From assembly GCA_038087015.1 (NCBI GenBank), contig JASBNA010000014.1, positions 372,001-436,000 of the forward strand: a stretch of 64,000 bases of DNA. The letters are read 5' to 3'. Position numbers and translations under genes: made by a program. The notes under the pieces were generated by a model. It was not told the origin of the DNA. It saw nothing but the letters and a program-made list of their open reading frames with translations, and made no database searches. Numbering within the stretch: position 1 is the stretch's first letter; every line of letters starts with the position of its first letter. The DNA comes from Cerrena zonata. Taxonomy: Eukaryota; Basidiomycota; Agaricomycetes; Polyporales; Cerrenaceae. Below are positions 12,803-23,901 of this stretch, piece after piece.

Positions 12803-14200
12803 GTTGGCCTATAAGTGTTACAGGTCGTGTGGAAGTTTGTGTTAAACGTTGGAACATCTGAGTCGCCAAAGCAAGTGCACTGCTCGCATGATGCTCTGAT
12901 CGGTGCCGATCCATATAAGGCAGCCATCGTAGTTCGCGCCATTTCACGTGAATCACAGCAGATAACCCAGGTCTAGGGAGTCTGGACCACCGAGAAGATC
13001 GTTTTAGGGTCAGAATCGCCATAGGGATGGTAGCTTACGCTGCAGCCTCGCCAAGCAATGATCGTCCGGTGAACTCGGTCGATGAGAAAAAACGCAATTC
13101 TTACATAGTCTTGTTGTAATGGATAAAGTGTTCACAGCGACTTTAGTCAGAGAAGCTCGATCCATTGCATATCTTTCACTGGCAGACTTGAATTTATACC
13201 TTTTCCTGACCACACGTCCCATAGTTGCGGTTTGCATGCTACAATACACAATAAGATCCCTTAACTCAGGGACCCAAGGGGAACTTTCTGAGACTTTCAA
13301 GCGATACACGTACATGGGATTTCCAGCCTAGTACCAGGCGATAAGGTACATGAGGATAATAGAAGCTGTCTCATCACAACCGAGGCAATCGAATATTTCT
13401 GATTCCTGGACACCTTCCTATTGTGGAAAGTTATTTCGGGCGCTCACGAGTTTCGGAAAATGACGTCGATCGATATGCAAACGATCGCTACTATACATTG
13501 ACTTGCTACCAGAACTTGTCGGTGCCGAAAGGTGTGTCTTTAGCGTAAGTGTATCTGAAGAATTTTGTATACAACATACGCAAGCTCTTGCCGAAAACAT
13601 TAGTGATATAGAATAGAGCTTACTGATGTGCTTTGCATGCTTTGAAAGCTATCGATGAGCGCGATAAAAGGACGATAGAAGATATTTCTCGGGTGCGGAA
13701 TCCGGAAGAAAAGAAAAAGCTGCAAAAACGCTGACCAAGCGGTGAGTATTTGAATTCTAGATGCTTACCGATGAGGTTAGCCGCACAACTCTCTCTAGCT
13801 CTCCATTATTGTACAAAGGACTTGGACCGGTATGAGGTCACTTAGCCGGTCCTTCCGGTAAAGTTGACCAGCGGCATCTAACACACACCTAGGCGGAACA
13901 GTACAGTATCCAGGCCTAAAGATGAACAGGCAGTCGTCAGCCCCAATGTTTTTCTGCCTCAAATGTTAAACCAGCAATATTATCGTGGAGCTCAATGTGG
14001 GGGCACCAAAAAGTCCGAAAGAATGCAAAAGAACGTAGAGGAATAGTCAGGGACCTGCAGTGGTTTACATCATGGTCCATTCTCGAATGTCGACAGAAAG
14101 TGAAACATTTCCCGATGTCTCGTAATTGCGATACACGCCGATCAGAACCCCACCCACCTTCGGTCACGATTATGAAGGGTTCTGGAGGCTGACTGTCCAG
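12803..14200. other. divergent intergenic region
   Basis: 1.4 kb between the divergent P5B ATPase and reductase genes. No convincing coding exon is seen. It contains an inverted repeat with arms GGACCGG (13824-13830) and CCGGTCC (13846-13852), separated by 15 bases. Confidence 0.5.
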
Positions 14201-14208
14201 ATATAAAG
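14201..14208 (+). promoter_or_regulatory. TATA box of the reductase gene
   Basis: ATATAAAG lies about 90 bases upstream of the ATG at 14295, followed by a pyrimidine-rich leader. Confidence 0.5.
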
Positions 14209-14294
14209 GAGCGTACATCCCGAGCCATTCTGCAACTTTTTCATCCCACTACACCCATCTATTATCATCATCCCTTTCCCCACACTTGATTATA

Positions 14295-15507
14295 ATGCCT
14301 TCTATCACGACTGGAAAGGTTCTTGTCACTGGTGCTAACGGCTTCATCGCTGTCTGGCTCGTGAAGGACCTTCTCGAGAAGGGCTTCTCCGTACGCGGGA
14401 CAGTTCGTTCAGAAGCTAAGGGAGAGCACATCAAGAAGCTCTTCTCACAGTATGGTGACAAGCTTGAGATCGTTATCGTCGACGACATCACTAAGGTAAG
14501 ACCATCCACTGTCTTCCATGCGAAGTAGATCATATGCTGATGAGGTACCCGCATATATTCAGGAGGACGCATTCGACGAAGTCGTCAAGGGTGTTGACGC
14601 TATCGAACACACTGCCTCCCCCTTCCACTTCAATGTTTCTGATCCCCAGGAACTTATCAGACCCGCTGTTGCCGGTACCACCAGCGTCCTGCAAAGTGCG
14701 CTGAAATTCGGTACCAGCGTCAAGCGTGTCGTTGTTCTCTCTTCCACCTGCTGCCATCCAAACCGTCGGTCTCGATCACCCCAAGGTCTTCACCGAAGCT
14801 GACTGGAATGAGGCCGCCATCAAGGAGATCGAGACCAAGGGCAAGGACGCTAACCCCGTTGATGCCTACATGGCTAGCAAGACTTTGGCCGAGCGTGCGG
14901 CCTGGACATGGTACGAGAAGAACAAGTCTAGCATTAGCTGGGATTTGGTTACTCTCAACCCGCCCTACGTCTTCGGACCTATCATCCATGAGTGCAAAGG
15001 TGTCGAGTCACTGAACACCTCCGCCGGTCTTTGGTACGCAATGGTCTTGAAGGGAGGTGCCCTCGCTGATTCAAAGACCCTCGCCGACGGGTGAGTTACC
15101 AATATTTGATGTTTGACTGTGATGTTGACTGGTGGTTCTAGCAACAACTGGGTCGACGTTCGGGATATCAGCTATGCATCCGTCCTTGCGTTGTTGAAGG
15201 AAGAGGCTGCCAACAACCGATTCATCATTAGCCCCGGTTCATTCATTTGGCAAGAGTTTGGTAAGTGATTGTTGTTGACCCATTTGCGATAGTGCGTTTA
15301 CTTAGTATGGTTATAGTTGCCGCTGCACACAAATACGTGCCTTCCCTCCCCGCTGGCGACGCTTCAATTGATGTCACAAAGCGCCCCGACATCGTTGTCG
15401 ACGGTTCCAAGTCGAAGAAGGTCCTTGGTATCACGTATCGCACCTTCGAGGAGACTTCGAAAGATACTATTGTCGACCTTGAGCAAAAGGGCTGGTGGAA
15501 GGCATAA
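14295..15507 (+). CDS. NAD(P)-dependent SDR reductase (GRE2/dihydroflavonol-4-reductase-like), frameshifted as read
   Basis: Extended short-chain dehydrogenase/reductase, expected to reduce a ketone or aldehyde with NADPH in the cytosol (yeast Gre2 methylglyoxal/isovaleraldehyde reductase type). The start at 14295 (MPSITTGKVLVTGANGF) carries the Rossmann motif TGANGFIAVW at residues 9-18. VVVLSST holds the catalytic Ser/Thr region, and YMASKTLAERAAW the YxxxK pair. NPPYVFGP and NNWVDVRDIS are also typical. Introns lie at about 14495-14561, 15091-15141 and 15260-15315. The frame breaks at 14746-14749: coding continues only if one extra base in ACCTGCT is ignored, so that SST runs into AAIQTVG. 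Both sides are well conserved, so this is either a consensus error or a recent pseudogene. The stop is after KGWWKA at 15507. Confidence 0.85.
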
Positions 15508-15732
15508 TAATCTGTATAATATAGTTAGTTGATAGGCTCCACGCAAAAATAGGCTACCTTAGATGCATTGTACAATACCCAACATGATATATGACACTGT
15601 CGCTCACTTTTTCAGTTTCATGAGGCAATGCACCAGCGAAAGTATAATGATAAGCAAAAGAATGTGCGAGTACAGATGAAAAATCAAGGGTGACAATAAA
15701 CCAGAGTCCAAAGAGAAGATAAGAAGAAAGAA

Positions 15733-16713
15733 TCATCCAAGGTAATGCCATATCAAATAGAAACAAAAGAAGGTGAAGATAGCACCAGCAAAGAAGATGT
15801 ACATATCCTGGGTACTAATAGGACGTCAGGAAAGAGACAAGAAAATAGGATATAAACGTACACACCTTCTTCTCTCAATCCACCCAATCACATCCCTACT
15901 CAAACCCAAAGTATTAGCAGCATCCAACAACCTTCGCTGAGTGCCTTTCAGCATAGTTCGTTGGTCAACAAGATCATCGAGAACGGCACGTCCTTGAGCA
16001 ATGAAGTCGTCCAAACGCGCGTCGGTATTCTGAATAAAGCTGTGTTCGTGCAAAGCATGTTGTTCTCGTAGCCCAGATTGTGGTGTTGGTCCACGAAATG
16101 GCGATTCTGAGACTTCAGATGATGAATTATTGGGTTGTTGCCCTCCGTATCGTCGTCTTGTGTCACCAGGGGCGGGTGAAAGCGGGCCTGTTGAAGATGA
16201 AGACGCTCCTAGCAGTTCATTCCGCGCAACAGCTTCTCTCTAATAGGGCTCTGTTCAATACGGAGAGTGTGTACGACCCTGATGTTAACGCTCACTTCAT
16301 TCTTCAATCGCTCGAACTGGGTTCGTAGCTCCGTATAATCTACCTTAAATTTCGTTACCCGCCTATGCATTATGAATATAAGTCCACTATTTTATATCCC
16401 TCGCATAGAAGCGCGGACTCACATCATGGCTTTCTCTTGCTTTGCTTTAATGATCTCTCGCTTCGCCATTGAGTCGTAGTCATCGATCGTACGACTCATA
16501 GCAGCCAGAGATGCGGAGACCTGCCCTGCCAAGTCAGAACATGTTACCAAAATGTTTGCCCAATGGTTTCGATTGTGCCGAAGAAGTGAATATATTCATG
16601 AAAGTTAAATGCGGACCTAGTAAAGATGCAGAAGCGTCTTCATTGCGTAGTCTTTCCAAGTCGGCTTGTATCGAGTTTGTCTGTCGCACTCCCAGCGTAT
16701 ATAGTGAATTCAT
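15733..16713 (-). CDS. BOS1: Golgi Qb-SNARE BOS1/membrin (GOSR2)
   Basis: SNARE of ER-to-Golgi vesicle fusion, partner of Sed5, Bet1 and Sec22 in yeast. The start at 16713 (MNSLYTLGVRQTNSIQADLERL) matches the N-terminal helix of the family. A middle exon encodes SASLAAMSRTIDDYDSMAKREI. The SNARE helix contains LDDLVDQRTMLKGTQRRLLDAANTLGLSRDVIGWIERR, and the last exon gives STQDMYIFF then a tail-anchor membrane segment ending IWHYLG. The last acceptor is TATTAG before TACCCAG near 15812; it restores the frame. Stop TGA is at 15733-15735. The gene is divergent from the methyltransferase at 16950 with 236 bases between starts. Confidence 0.87.
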
Positions 16714-16949
16714 GGTAGATGTAAGAGAGAGAAAGATGAGTGCGGTAGCGTTGCAACTTGCAACTTCTGTACTTACGCTGTCGTGGCTTTTCTGTTACAA
16801 CGACCGTGACACCGCGTTTGTTGTGCCTTGTTTGTATTGTGGCTGATCCTAACTTGTCGCGTTCACTAAACAATTATTTAACTCTAACCACTACAACGTT
16901 GTTTTGTCTTGGCAATGCGATACGTTCTGAACACACGGAACTCATAGCA

Positions 16950-18118
16950 ATGGAAGCTTTATCTCAAGAGCGAGTCCGCCGAGGCATCTGTAATATTCCA
17001 CAAGGTTCAGCACTTGTTACCGACGCTGATGAAGAGGTTTGCAGCATTTCATTCTTGACATAACCTAACGGAACATATGTAGTTATTTAGGTTTTCCTCC
17101 TTTACACAGATCTCGCAGCGCTCGCCTCTCGTACGACTCCCGGGAAAGAATTCCGTGGATTGGGGTTTGAAGACTCCACGAAAGACGTGCTCACCGTTAC
17201 TTTCGAGATCAAAAATACTGGGTCCGATTTAGTATCGGACGAACCTCCATCTGTCAAAGGTAGAAGGCGGGGGAAGAAGAAGAAACCGAGTGATCAGACA
17301 CAAATGATTGAAATCCAACTGCATCAAGACAAAACAGCCTTACGGAGTCGGAAGGGCGATACAGGGAGTGTGGTATGGAAAGCTAGGTACAATTTCCGCA
17401 CAATCTGAGTTAGCAGACCCGCATGACGTCTAACTGTAAAGTTAGCATCGAACTTGCCCAGGCGCTGTTGCAGCAATATCATGCAAAGGTGCCCGAAGCA
17501 TTGTTTGACCCCGTTTCTCTACGAGATTCACATCTGTTAGAACTAGGGTAAGCAGACAAATACTGTCATCTTTGTTCGGCGGTCTCAGGGTCGTCTCCGT
17601 TATCTAGAGCAGGAACGGGTCTATTAAGCGTTGCGCTCTCACCATTGGTTCAAAAATACACCGTCACCGATATCGAAGATCTCATTCCTCTCATCCGAAA
17701 GAACATTGCCCTCAACTTACCTCATTCTGGTGCCTTAAATCCAGCTTCTGACGTGAACGGTCCGATAACCATGACGGGGATAATCAAATCGGAACCTTTG
17801 GATTGGCTCACTTTATACAATTGCTCTCCTAGCACCCGCCACAAACTGTTTTCATACGACCCTATAGATCTCCTACTCGTAGTCGACTGCATCTATCATC
17901 CGTCACTTCTCCCTGCCTTGGTCCAAACCATAGACCATTTGGCCACACCCAATCGAACTGCGGTATTTGTCATGGTAGAACTAAGAGCAGAAGATGTCGT
18001 TAGAGAATTCCTGGAAATATGGTTGGCAGTTGGAGGAGGTGGTGTGTGGGAAATATGGCATGTGAATGACTTCCTGGAAGTGCCATACGCAATGTGGATT
18101 GGGTGGAAGAAATCGTGA
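16950..18118 (+). CDS. protein-lysine methyltransferase, Methyltransf_16 family (RKM5/METTL21-like)
   Basis: S-adenosylmethionine-dependent methyltransferase of the Methyltransf_16 family, which mostly methylates lysines of ribosomal proteins, elongation factors or chaperones. The ATG at 16950 gives MEALSQERVRRG. A later exon has TGSVVWKA, the typical W-x-A entry to the fold. Motif I is LLELGAGTGLLSVALS, assembled across the intron 17549-17610. DIEDLIPLIRKNI is the acidic motif after it, followed by EPLDWL, DLLLVVDCIYHPSLLP and a C-terminal YAMWIGWKKS. A basic insert (GRRRGKKKKP, 17260-17285) precedes the core and is probably disordered. The closest named relative appears to be yeast Rkm5, which methylates Rpl1, but this assignment is by motif layout only. 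The stop is at 18118, convergent with RRP17. Confidence 0.75.
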
Positions 18119-18326
18119 AGAGACCAGGCACCTCATGTAGATATCATCTACTGGATCCACAATAGACTGCATCCGGACAGGAGAGAATGAATGGGGTACT
18201 GAGTAGGCGTCCTAGATAGTGAGTCGCGCCACCAACATGAAACGTAGAAAGCATGGAAGGCAAGGTGGCATTTGTATAGTGGTCCTTGAATGTTAGATAG
18301 CGATGAATGATATGATGATACCCGTT

Positions 18327-19204
18327 TCACCGTTTGCCACGGCCCCTAGTTGGTTTCCGAGAGGACCTCCCGCCTGCTCGTTCAGCCTTCTCGACTTTAC
18401 GCCTCTGCTGCTTCGTTCTGTCCGCTTTCCTGTCTGCTTTTGTTTGATACTTTATGTCCTTTGCTTTTTTGACAACTTTGGCCTTTACTTTCTTGATGTC
18501 GTTGGAAGACGACGATCTCCCCCGTGGTGGCTTCTGTACTGGTTCGGGTAAAGGTGAAGGTTTCTCGGCATCTCCACCATCAGCAGATTTCGATAAAGTT
18601 GAGGGACCATGCAAAAGAGCTTGCGGATCGAATTCTTCAACAACTGTTACAGTTGCTAGCTGCTCCTCGTCGGAATATTCATCCTCTAGTTCCGTAGCCT
18701 TGCCTTTACCCTTCGGGTCGGAAAACCCTACAAAGTCTTCATCTGCATAGAAACTGCATGAGAAAGTAAGCAAATAGTGGTGTTTTGTAGACGTACCTTC
18801 ACTATCAACGATAGCACCATATGCCTTTTCTACCTCTCTTGCGTTTTGAACAGCCTGTTCTGCAAGCATTTGACGTTTCTAGAGCGAGATGTTTAGTTAC
18901 CACTTTCATAATATGTTTGATTCCATGCACACCTCTCGTCGAGCTCCCAACCGCTCTTGCTTTTCGCGTTCTATAGCTTTCTTCTTGGCAGTCTCTTTCT
19001 TAGCAACCTTCCGTTTATGAAACCCAGTAAGGTAATCTCTGTTGGTATAAACATTCAGCTTCGGAATTTTTTTCAAAATAAGAAAACTCCGCACCTTCTG
19101 GCATCATCATCAAAAAGAACTTCTTTGACTTGCTCTCTTCTGGCCCGCTTTTTGGATGCAATAATTTTATGCGAGTGGGTAAGGACAGCAAGATTAGATG
19201 ACAT
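18327..19204 (-). CDS. RRP17: ribosome biogenesis protein RRP17 (NOL12/Nop25 family)
   Basis: Nucleolar protein of the Nop25 family; yeast Rrp17 is an exonuclease for 5' end maturation of 5.8S and 25S rRNA. The start at 19204 gives MSSNLAVLTHSHKIIASKKRAR, then VLFDDDARR. A second exon has YLTGFHKRKVAKKETAKKKAIEREKQERLGARRE, the family signature (YLTGFHKRK). A third gives RQMLAEQAVQNAREVEKAYG, and the last exon an acidic stretch and a Lys/Arg-rich tail ending GRGKR. Introns lie near 19033-19096, 18881-18932 and 18745-18796. It is small, very basic and coiled-coil rich, as expected. Stop TGA is at 18327-18329. Confidence 0.82.
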
Positions 19205-20391
19205 TGCTGAGATTGGTGAAGCGAAATTGGGAAAATTAGCAGTAGACAGACCAAAAGACGATCGCCGTTGACTTGTATGAACTTGTGTGACCCGGCGCTA
19301 CCAATATGCATTTGGTCGTCGGCGCCAGATCTTTGGGTACAACGTGATGGAAGTTGCGAACACCTTGTAACACGCAGCCATCTTTCCATTGACCCTCACA
19401 CGAAGTCTTATGGTGGGATAAAACTAGAGATACTAATATATGTATTGGTTTAGGTTTACTCCTCCGACTCATGTCATGGTTAATGTCGAGGTTTTCTTGG
19501 CATCGTTACGGCACTGCGTCCTGAGAAATGGGAAAGTACCCGTAGAGAAGCCATTGATGTTCCACTTTCCACTACTCTGTATCCTGTACTGACAATCTGT
19601 GAGAGGGACCCAGGGTCTTCTGTACTAGAACGGTGCGAGCCACATGGTGCTGCCTCATGTGGGTCGTTGTCCCGGTGCTCAGATGTCGTCTGTTGTCGCT
19701 TACTTTCGCGGAGACGTCGGGTGAATGCGAAGGCTTGCTCTATTCTCGTCATGTTGCTCCTACCCAAAGAAGATGCTCACGCATACATTCTGGTGGGTTC
19801 TTCATCATTGCTTAAGCAGTGACTTTCGTCTCACGCTTATCTTGTTTCAGCATGCATACCCTCTCCTCCGCAGCAGTGAGTTTTGGGTAACTCCTAAATC
19901 AGACATAGTAGCAGAACACCGCTGATGCTTTAGGTGACCCCCTTGCTCGCTTGCGGGAGGCAGAAATTAGATCGAACGTCTACCGTGTTACTCGTGACGA
20001 AGCTGCATTACATATACAATCGTCCCATACAATGGGCTAGGCTGTATAGGCTGTATGAATGTACCACAACGTTCACACATTGCTTCAAAAACTAAGCGGT
20101 GGCGAACACGGTTCTATCATTAAATCGGGCACGTCAGTTGAACACAATCCACCGGGTCGTGTGCAAACCATATCATGGTTTCCCATCACCCTACCCGCTA
20201 TCCTTCCGGACTCCACATAGCTTTGAGCGAGCAAAAATGTAATTGATAAGAGACGGCACGTCAGAGGTCGGAATTGCGCCGTACTATTCCAGTCTCTCAG
20301 GGAATACGCCGCCACTTTCAGGAGCTCGTGGAGGTACAAGAAGCACACTCGGATTTGCCATTCCTTCTCTGGCCGTGTCCCTCCACCCACC
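19205..20391. other. divergent intergenic region
   Basis: 1.2 kb between RRP17 and the OPT transporter. No coding frame with recognisable content is seen; presumably the promoters of both genes. Confidence 0.5.
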
Positions 20392-23300
20392 ATGTCTGCT
20401 CCTGTCGAGGACCGACAAAGCTCTGCTGACTCCGCCTCTATCAGCAAGGTTGATGAGGAGAAGGCTTTCGGTATGTACCTACAAATTCTCACAGGCAGCT
20501 ATCACTGACTTGTTGCAAATGCCGAGAAGAACACACCAAGGAGGAAATCCTAAAGGTCGCAGAGTTCGATGACCCGAACATCGACGCAGACGCTATCATC
20601 CTTGGTAGGCGTGTCTTGCAACCTTCCTACGCATACGCTCACCTTTTGCTTTAGAGGATGACTCCCCCTACCCTGAAGTTCGTTCGGCTGTCGCCAACAC
20701 CGACGACACGGAAATTCCAGTTAACACTCTTCGAGCCTGGGTCATTGGTATCATCGGTGCTATCATAATCCCTGGAATGAATCAATTCTTCTTCTTCCGG
20801 TTCCCATCTGTCACCGTCGGTCCAGTATGTCGATCTACAATTCATTCTTTACATCGTACAGGGTCCACTTAGCTGGTCGGGTTTTCAGATTGTCGCCCAG
20901 CTTATCTCTTTCCCCGTTGGCCGTGCCTGGGCGCAATTCATGCCTCACAAAAAGATCTTCGGTATACCATTGAATCCTGGACCTTTCACGATTAAGGAGC
21001 ATGTCTTGGTCACTATCATGGCAAGTGTAGGATATCAGTCTGCATATGCTGTAAGTATATGCGCCTCGCCTATATCCCTCTCCCGCGAAGAGATACTAAT
21101 CACCTGCTCCAGACGGATATTGTTGCAGTACAAAGGGTTTATTATAATCAAACATATAACTTCTCTTGTGAGCGCAAACCGCTTCTATTTTACTATCCTG
21201 ACATCTGATCATCTTCATAGACCAATGGATGGTCGTCATGAGCACTCAGATGGTATACTTCTATTACCCCATTCCCATAACTTCCAAATAATTTTGCCGC
21301 GGCATAGATCGGTTTCTCTATCGGAGGTATTGCTCGTCGATTCTTGGTACAGCCGCCGTCCATGAGTATGTTTCTATTCATATAACATTAGCATGTGGCT
21401 TACGCTTTAATTTTACTTCTTTTTTCCGCCCAGTTTGGCCGACCAACTTGGTATATTGTGCATTGTTTAATACACTTCACCACCAGCAATATGCTGGTAT
21501 GGGCAACCGCGGAGGAATGAGTCGTGAACGTTTCTTCTTGTATGCGTTCATTGGTTCACTCGTATGGTTCTTCTTCCCCGGGTACATCTTCCAAGGTAAA
21601 GCCGTTTCACTGGTTTCAAGTCGAAAATATATTTCTCTCCGTCTAATGCCCAATTTACATAGCTCTCAGTTTCTTCAACTGGGTATGTTGGATTGCACCC
21701 GAAAATATTGTCATCAACCAATTATTCGGGTACTCCAGCGGTCTGGTATGTAAATTTACGATTTATGGCTACGGGACTCGAAGCTAATGTACGCATGAAG
21801 GGAATGAGTCTGATCACCTTTGATTGGTCTCAAATCGCTTACATTGGTTCACCTTTGGCTACACCATGGTGGGCTGAGGCAAACATTGCCGTGGGCTTCG
21901 TATTCTTCTTCTGTAAGCAACAACTCCCAACTTCATAGGTATTTCCCCTTCATTCATCCGTGCTTCCGCAACAGGGTTCCTTACACCGGTGCTGTACTAC
22001 ACCAACACTTGGTTCAGCAAATTCATGCCGTAAGTCAAAAATCCTTGGACCCACACTCACAATAATACTAATCTCGCCCTGCCTCTCTAGCATCTCCTCC
22101 CGTACATCCTACGACCGTTTCGGTCAAAGCTACGACGTCACGCAAATCATCAACCCCGATTCCACTCTCAACATTGAGAAATACCATGCCTACAGCCCTC
22201 TCTTCCTTTCCACCACCTTCGCGCTCACTTATGGTCTTTCGTTTGCCTCGATTGCTGCCACCCTTGTGCACACGTTCCTGTTCTTCAGGAAACAGATTTG
22301 GGTACAATCGAGAAGGTCGATGAGCGAACAACCGGATATTCATGCGAGGTTGATGTCGAGATATCCTCAGGTACCTGATTGGTGGTATGTGTGTATCTTC
22401 CGTGAGTATTTTCTTTCTTCCCTTGATGTGTGGTGACGGACTTACGTGTTCCGTGTAGTCGTTATGTTCGTGTTTGGTGTTATCTCCATCGAGGTTTGGA
22501 ATACACAATTCCCGGTCTGGGCATTCTTCCTCGCTTTGGTAAGTTCTATAACGGCTATATGGGTACATCTTAAGCTGAGATATGGAACAACAGATTCTCT
22601 CCTTCGCGTTCACCATTCCTATCGGTATGATTCAAGCTATTACCAATCAGCAAGTCGGCTTGAAGTATGTTCTTCCACGCATCCTTCTTAAAATACTGTC
22701 TTCTCACCTGCTTTGTTTCTATCCAGCGTCATCACTGAACTCATCATCGGATACGCCCTCCCCGGTCGTCCCATCGCTATGATGATGTTCAAGACATGGG
22801 GATACATCACCATGGCCCAAGCTCTCACATTCAGTTCTGACTTCAAACTGGGTCACTACATGAAAATCCCGTGAGTCTTCCCTACATTTATGTGCCTTGA
22901 TCCTTCGATTGACTCATCTGGCGCCTCTTCTCCAGCCCCAAAACGATGTTCTTCGCCCAGGTTCTTTGTACCGCTGTAAGTGTGACACCCACCAGTTTCA
23001 CATGGACCCATAATGATACATCTCCGTGTTATTGATTCCGCTGATTTGCTGATCTTACTTGTCCATTTAATATTTATATACTGACTTTAATTTGCTTTGT
23101 CAGATCGCCGGGACTGTACAATTAGGCGTCCAAGCGTGGATGTTTACGAATATTGAGAATATTTGTGATCCTCACCAGAAAGATCACTTCATCGTGCGTT
23201 CTTTACTTACCAATTTTGCTTCTGGTTACTTACGATTATCGTTATGCTTCTTGCTTCTTATATGTGTTGGTGTGTGTACAGTGTCCAAGTACCCAAGTGT

Positions 23301-23901
23301 TCGGAACAGCATCTATCATCTGGGGAGTCATCGGTCCTCAACGTCAATTCTCCAAGGGCCAAGTCTACTAGTACGTCTTCATCCATCTTTCTCTATCCCC
23401 GATTTCTGACACCATCTGCCTCCGTTTAGCCCCCTCCTATTCTTCTTCCTCATCGGAGCTCTCTGCCCCCTCGTCGCCTGGCTCATCCACCTCAAATGGC
23501 CCAACTCGATCATCAAATACGTCAACTTCCCGGTCATCTTCAGCGGTACCGGTCTCATCCCACCCGCCAGTGCTGTCAACTACGTACCATGGACGATCGT
23601 TGGGTTTATTTTCAATTATGTTATCCGGAGACGTAACTTTGCTTGGTGGACGAAGTACAACTGTGCGTTTTCCCCCTTCCCCTCTTCTTATTTTTTGTTG
23701 CGAGGTTTTCGGGGAGCTAATATTTGATGCTTTATAGACGTGTTGTCTGCCGCGTTGGACTCTGGTGTAGCCGTCTCGGCCATCCTCATTTTCTTCATAC
23801 TGCAGTATCCTATGAATGGTCAGATCGGCGAGAATACGATCCAGACATGGTGGGGTAACACCGTCTCGTTCAATAACGCCGACGGCAACATGACTCCTTG
23901 A
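20392..23901 (+). CDS. oligopeptide transporter, OPT family
   Basis: Proton-coupled plasma-membrane transporter of small peptides (OPT1/OPT2-like). The start at 20392 gives [14 protein letters not shown]. The OPT signature [10 protein letters not shown] is at about residues 60-70, followed by TLRAWVIG and a first membrane segment. About 14 membrane segments are spread over about 15 exons. Further family motifs are [21 protein letters not shown] (across an intron), [50 protein letters not shown] and [16 protein letters not shown]. The last residues are NNADGNMTP and the stop is TGA at 23899-23901. All exons join without frame breaks by eye. Confidence 0.92.

Noticed and set aside
13937..14218. 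Small minus-strand gene between the ATPase and the reductase
   Set aside because: It overlaps the reductase promoter and TATA box and has no recognisable motif.
14700..14800. A cryptic intron to explain the frame change in the reductase
   Set aside because: Any GT-AG intron here would delete the conserved VVVLSST motif; a one-base indel is simpler.
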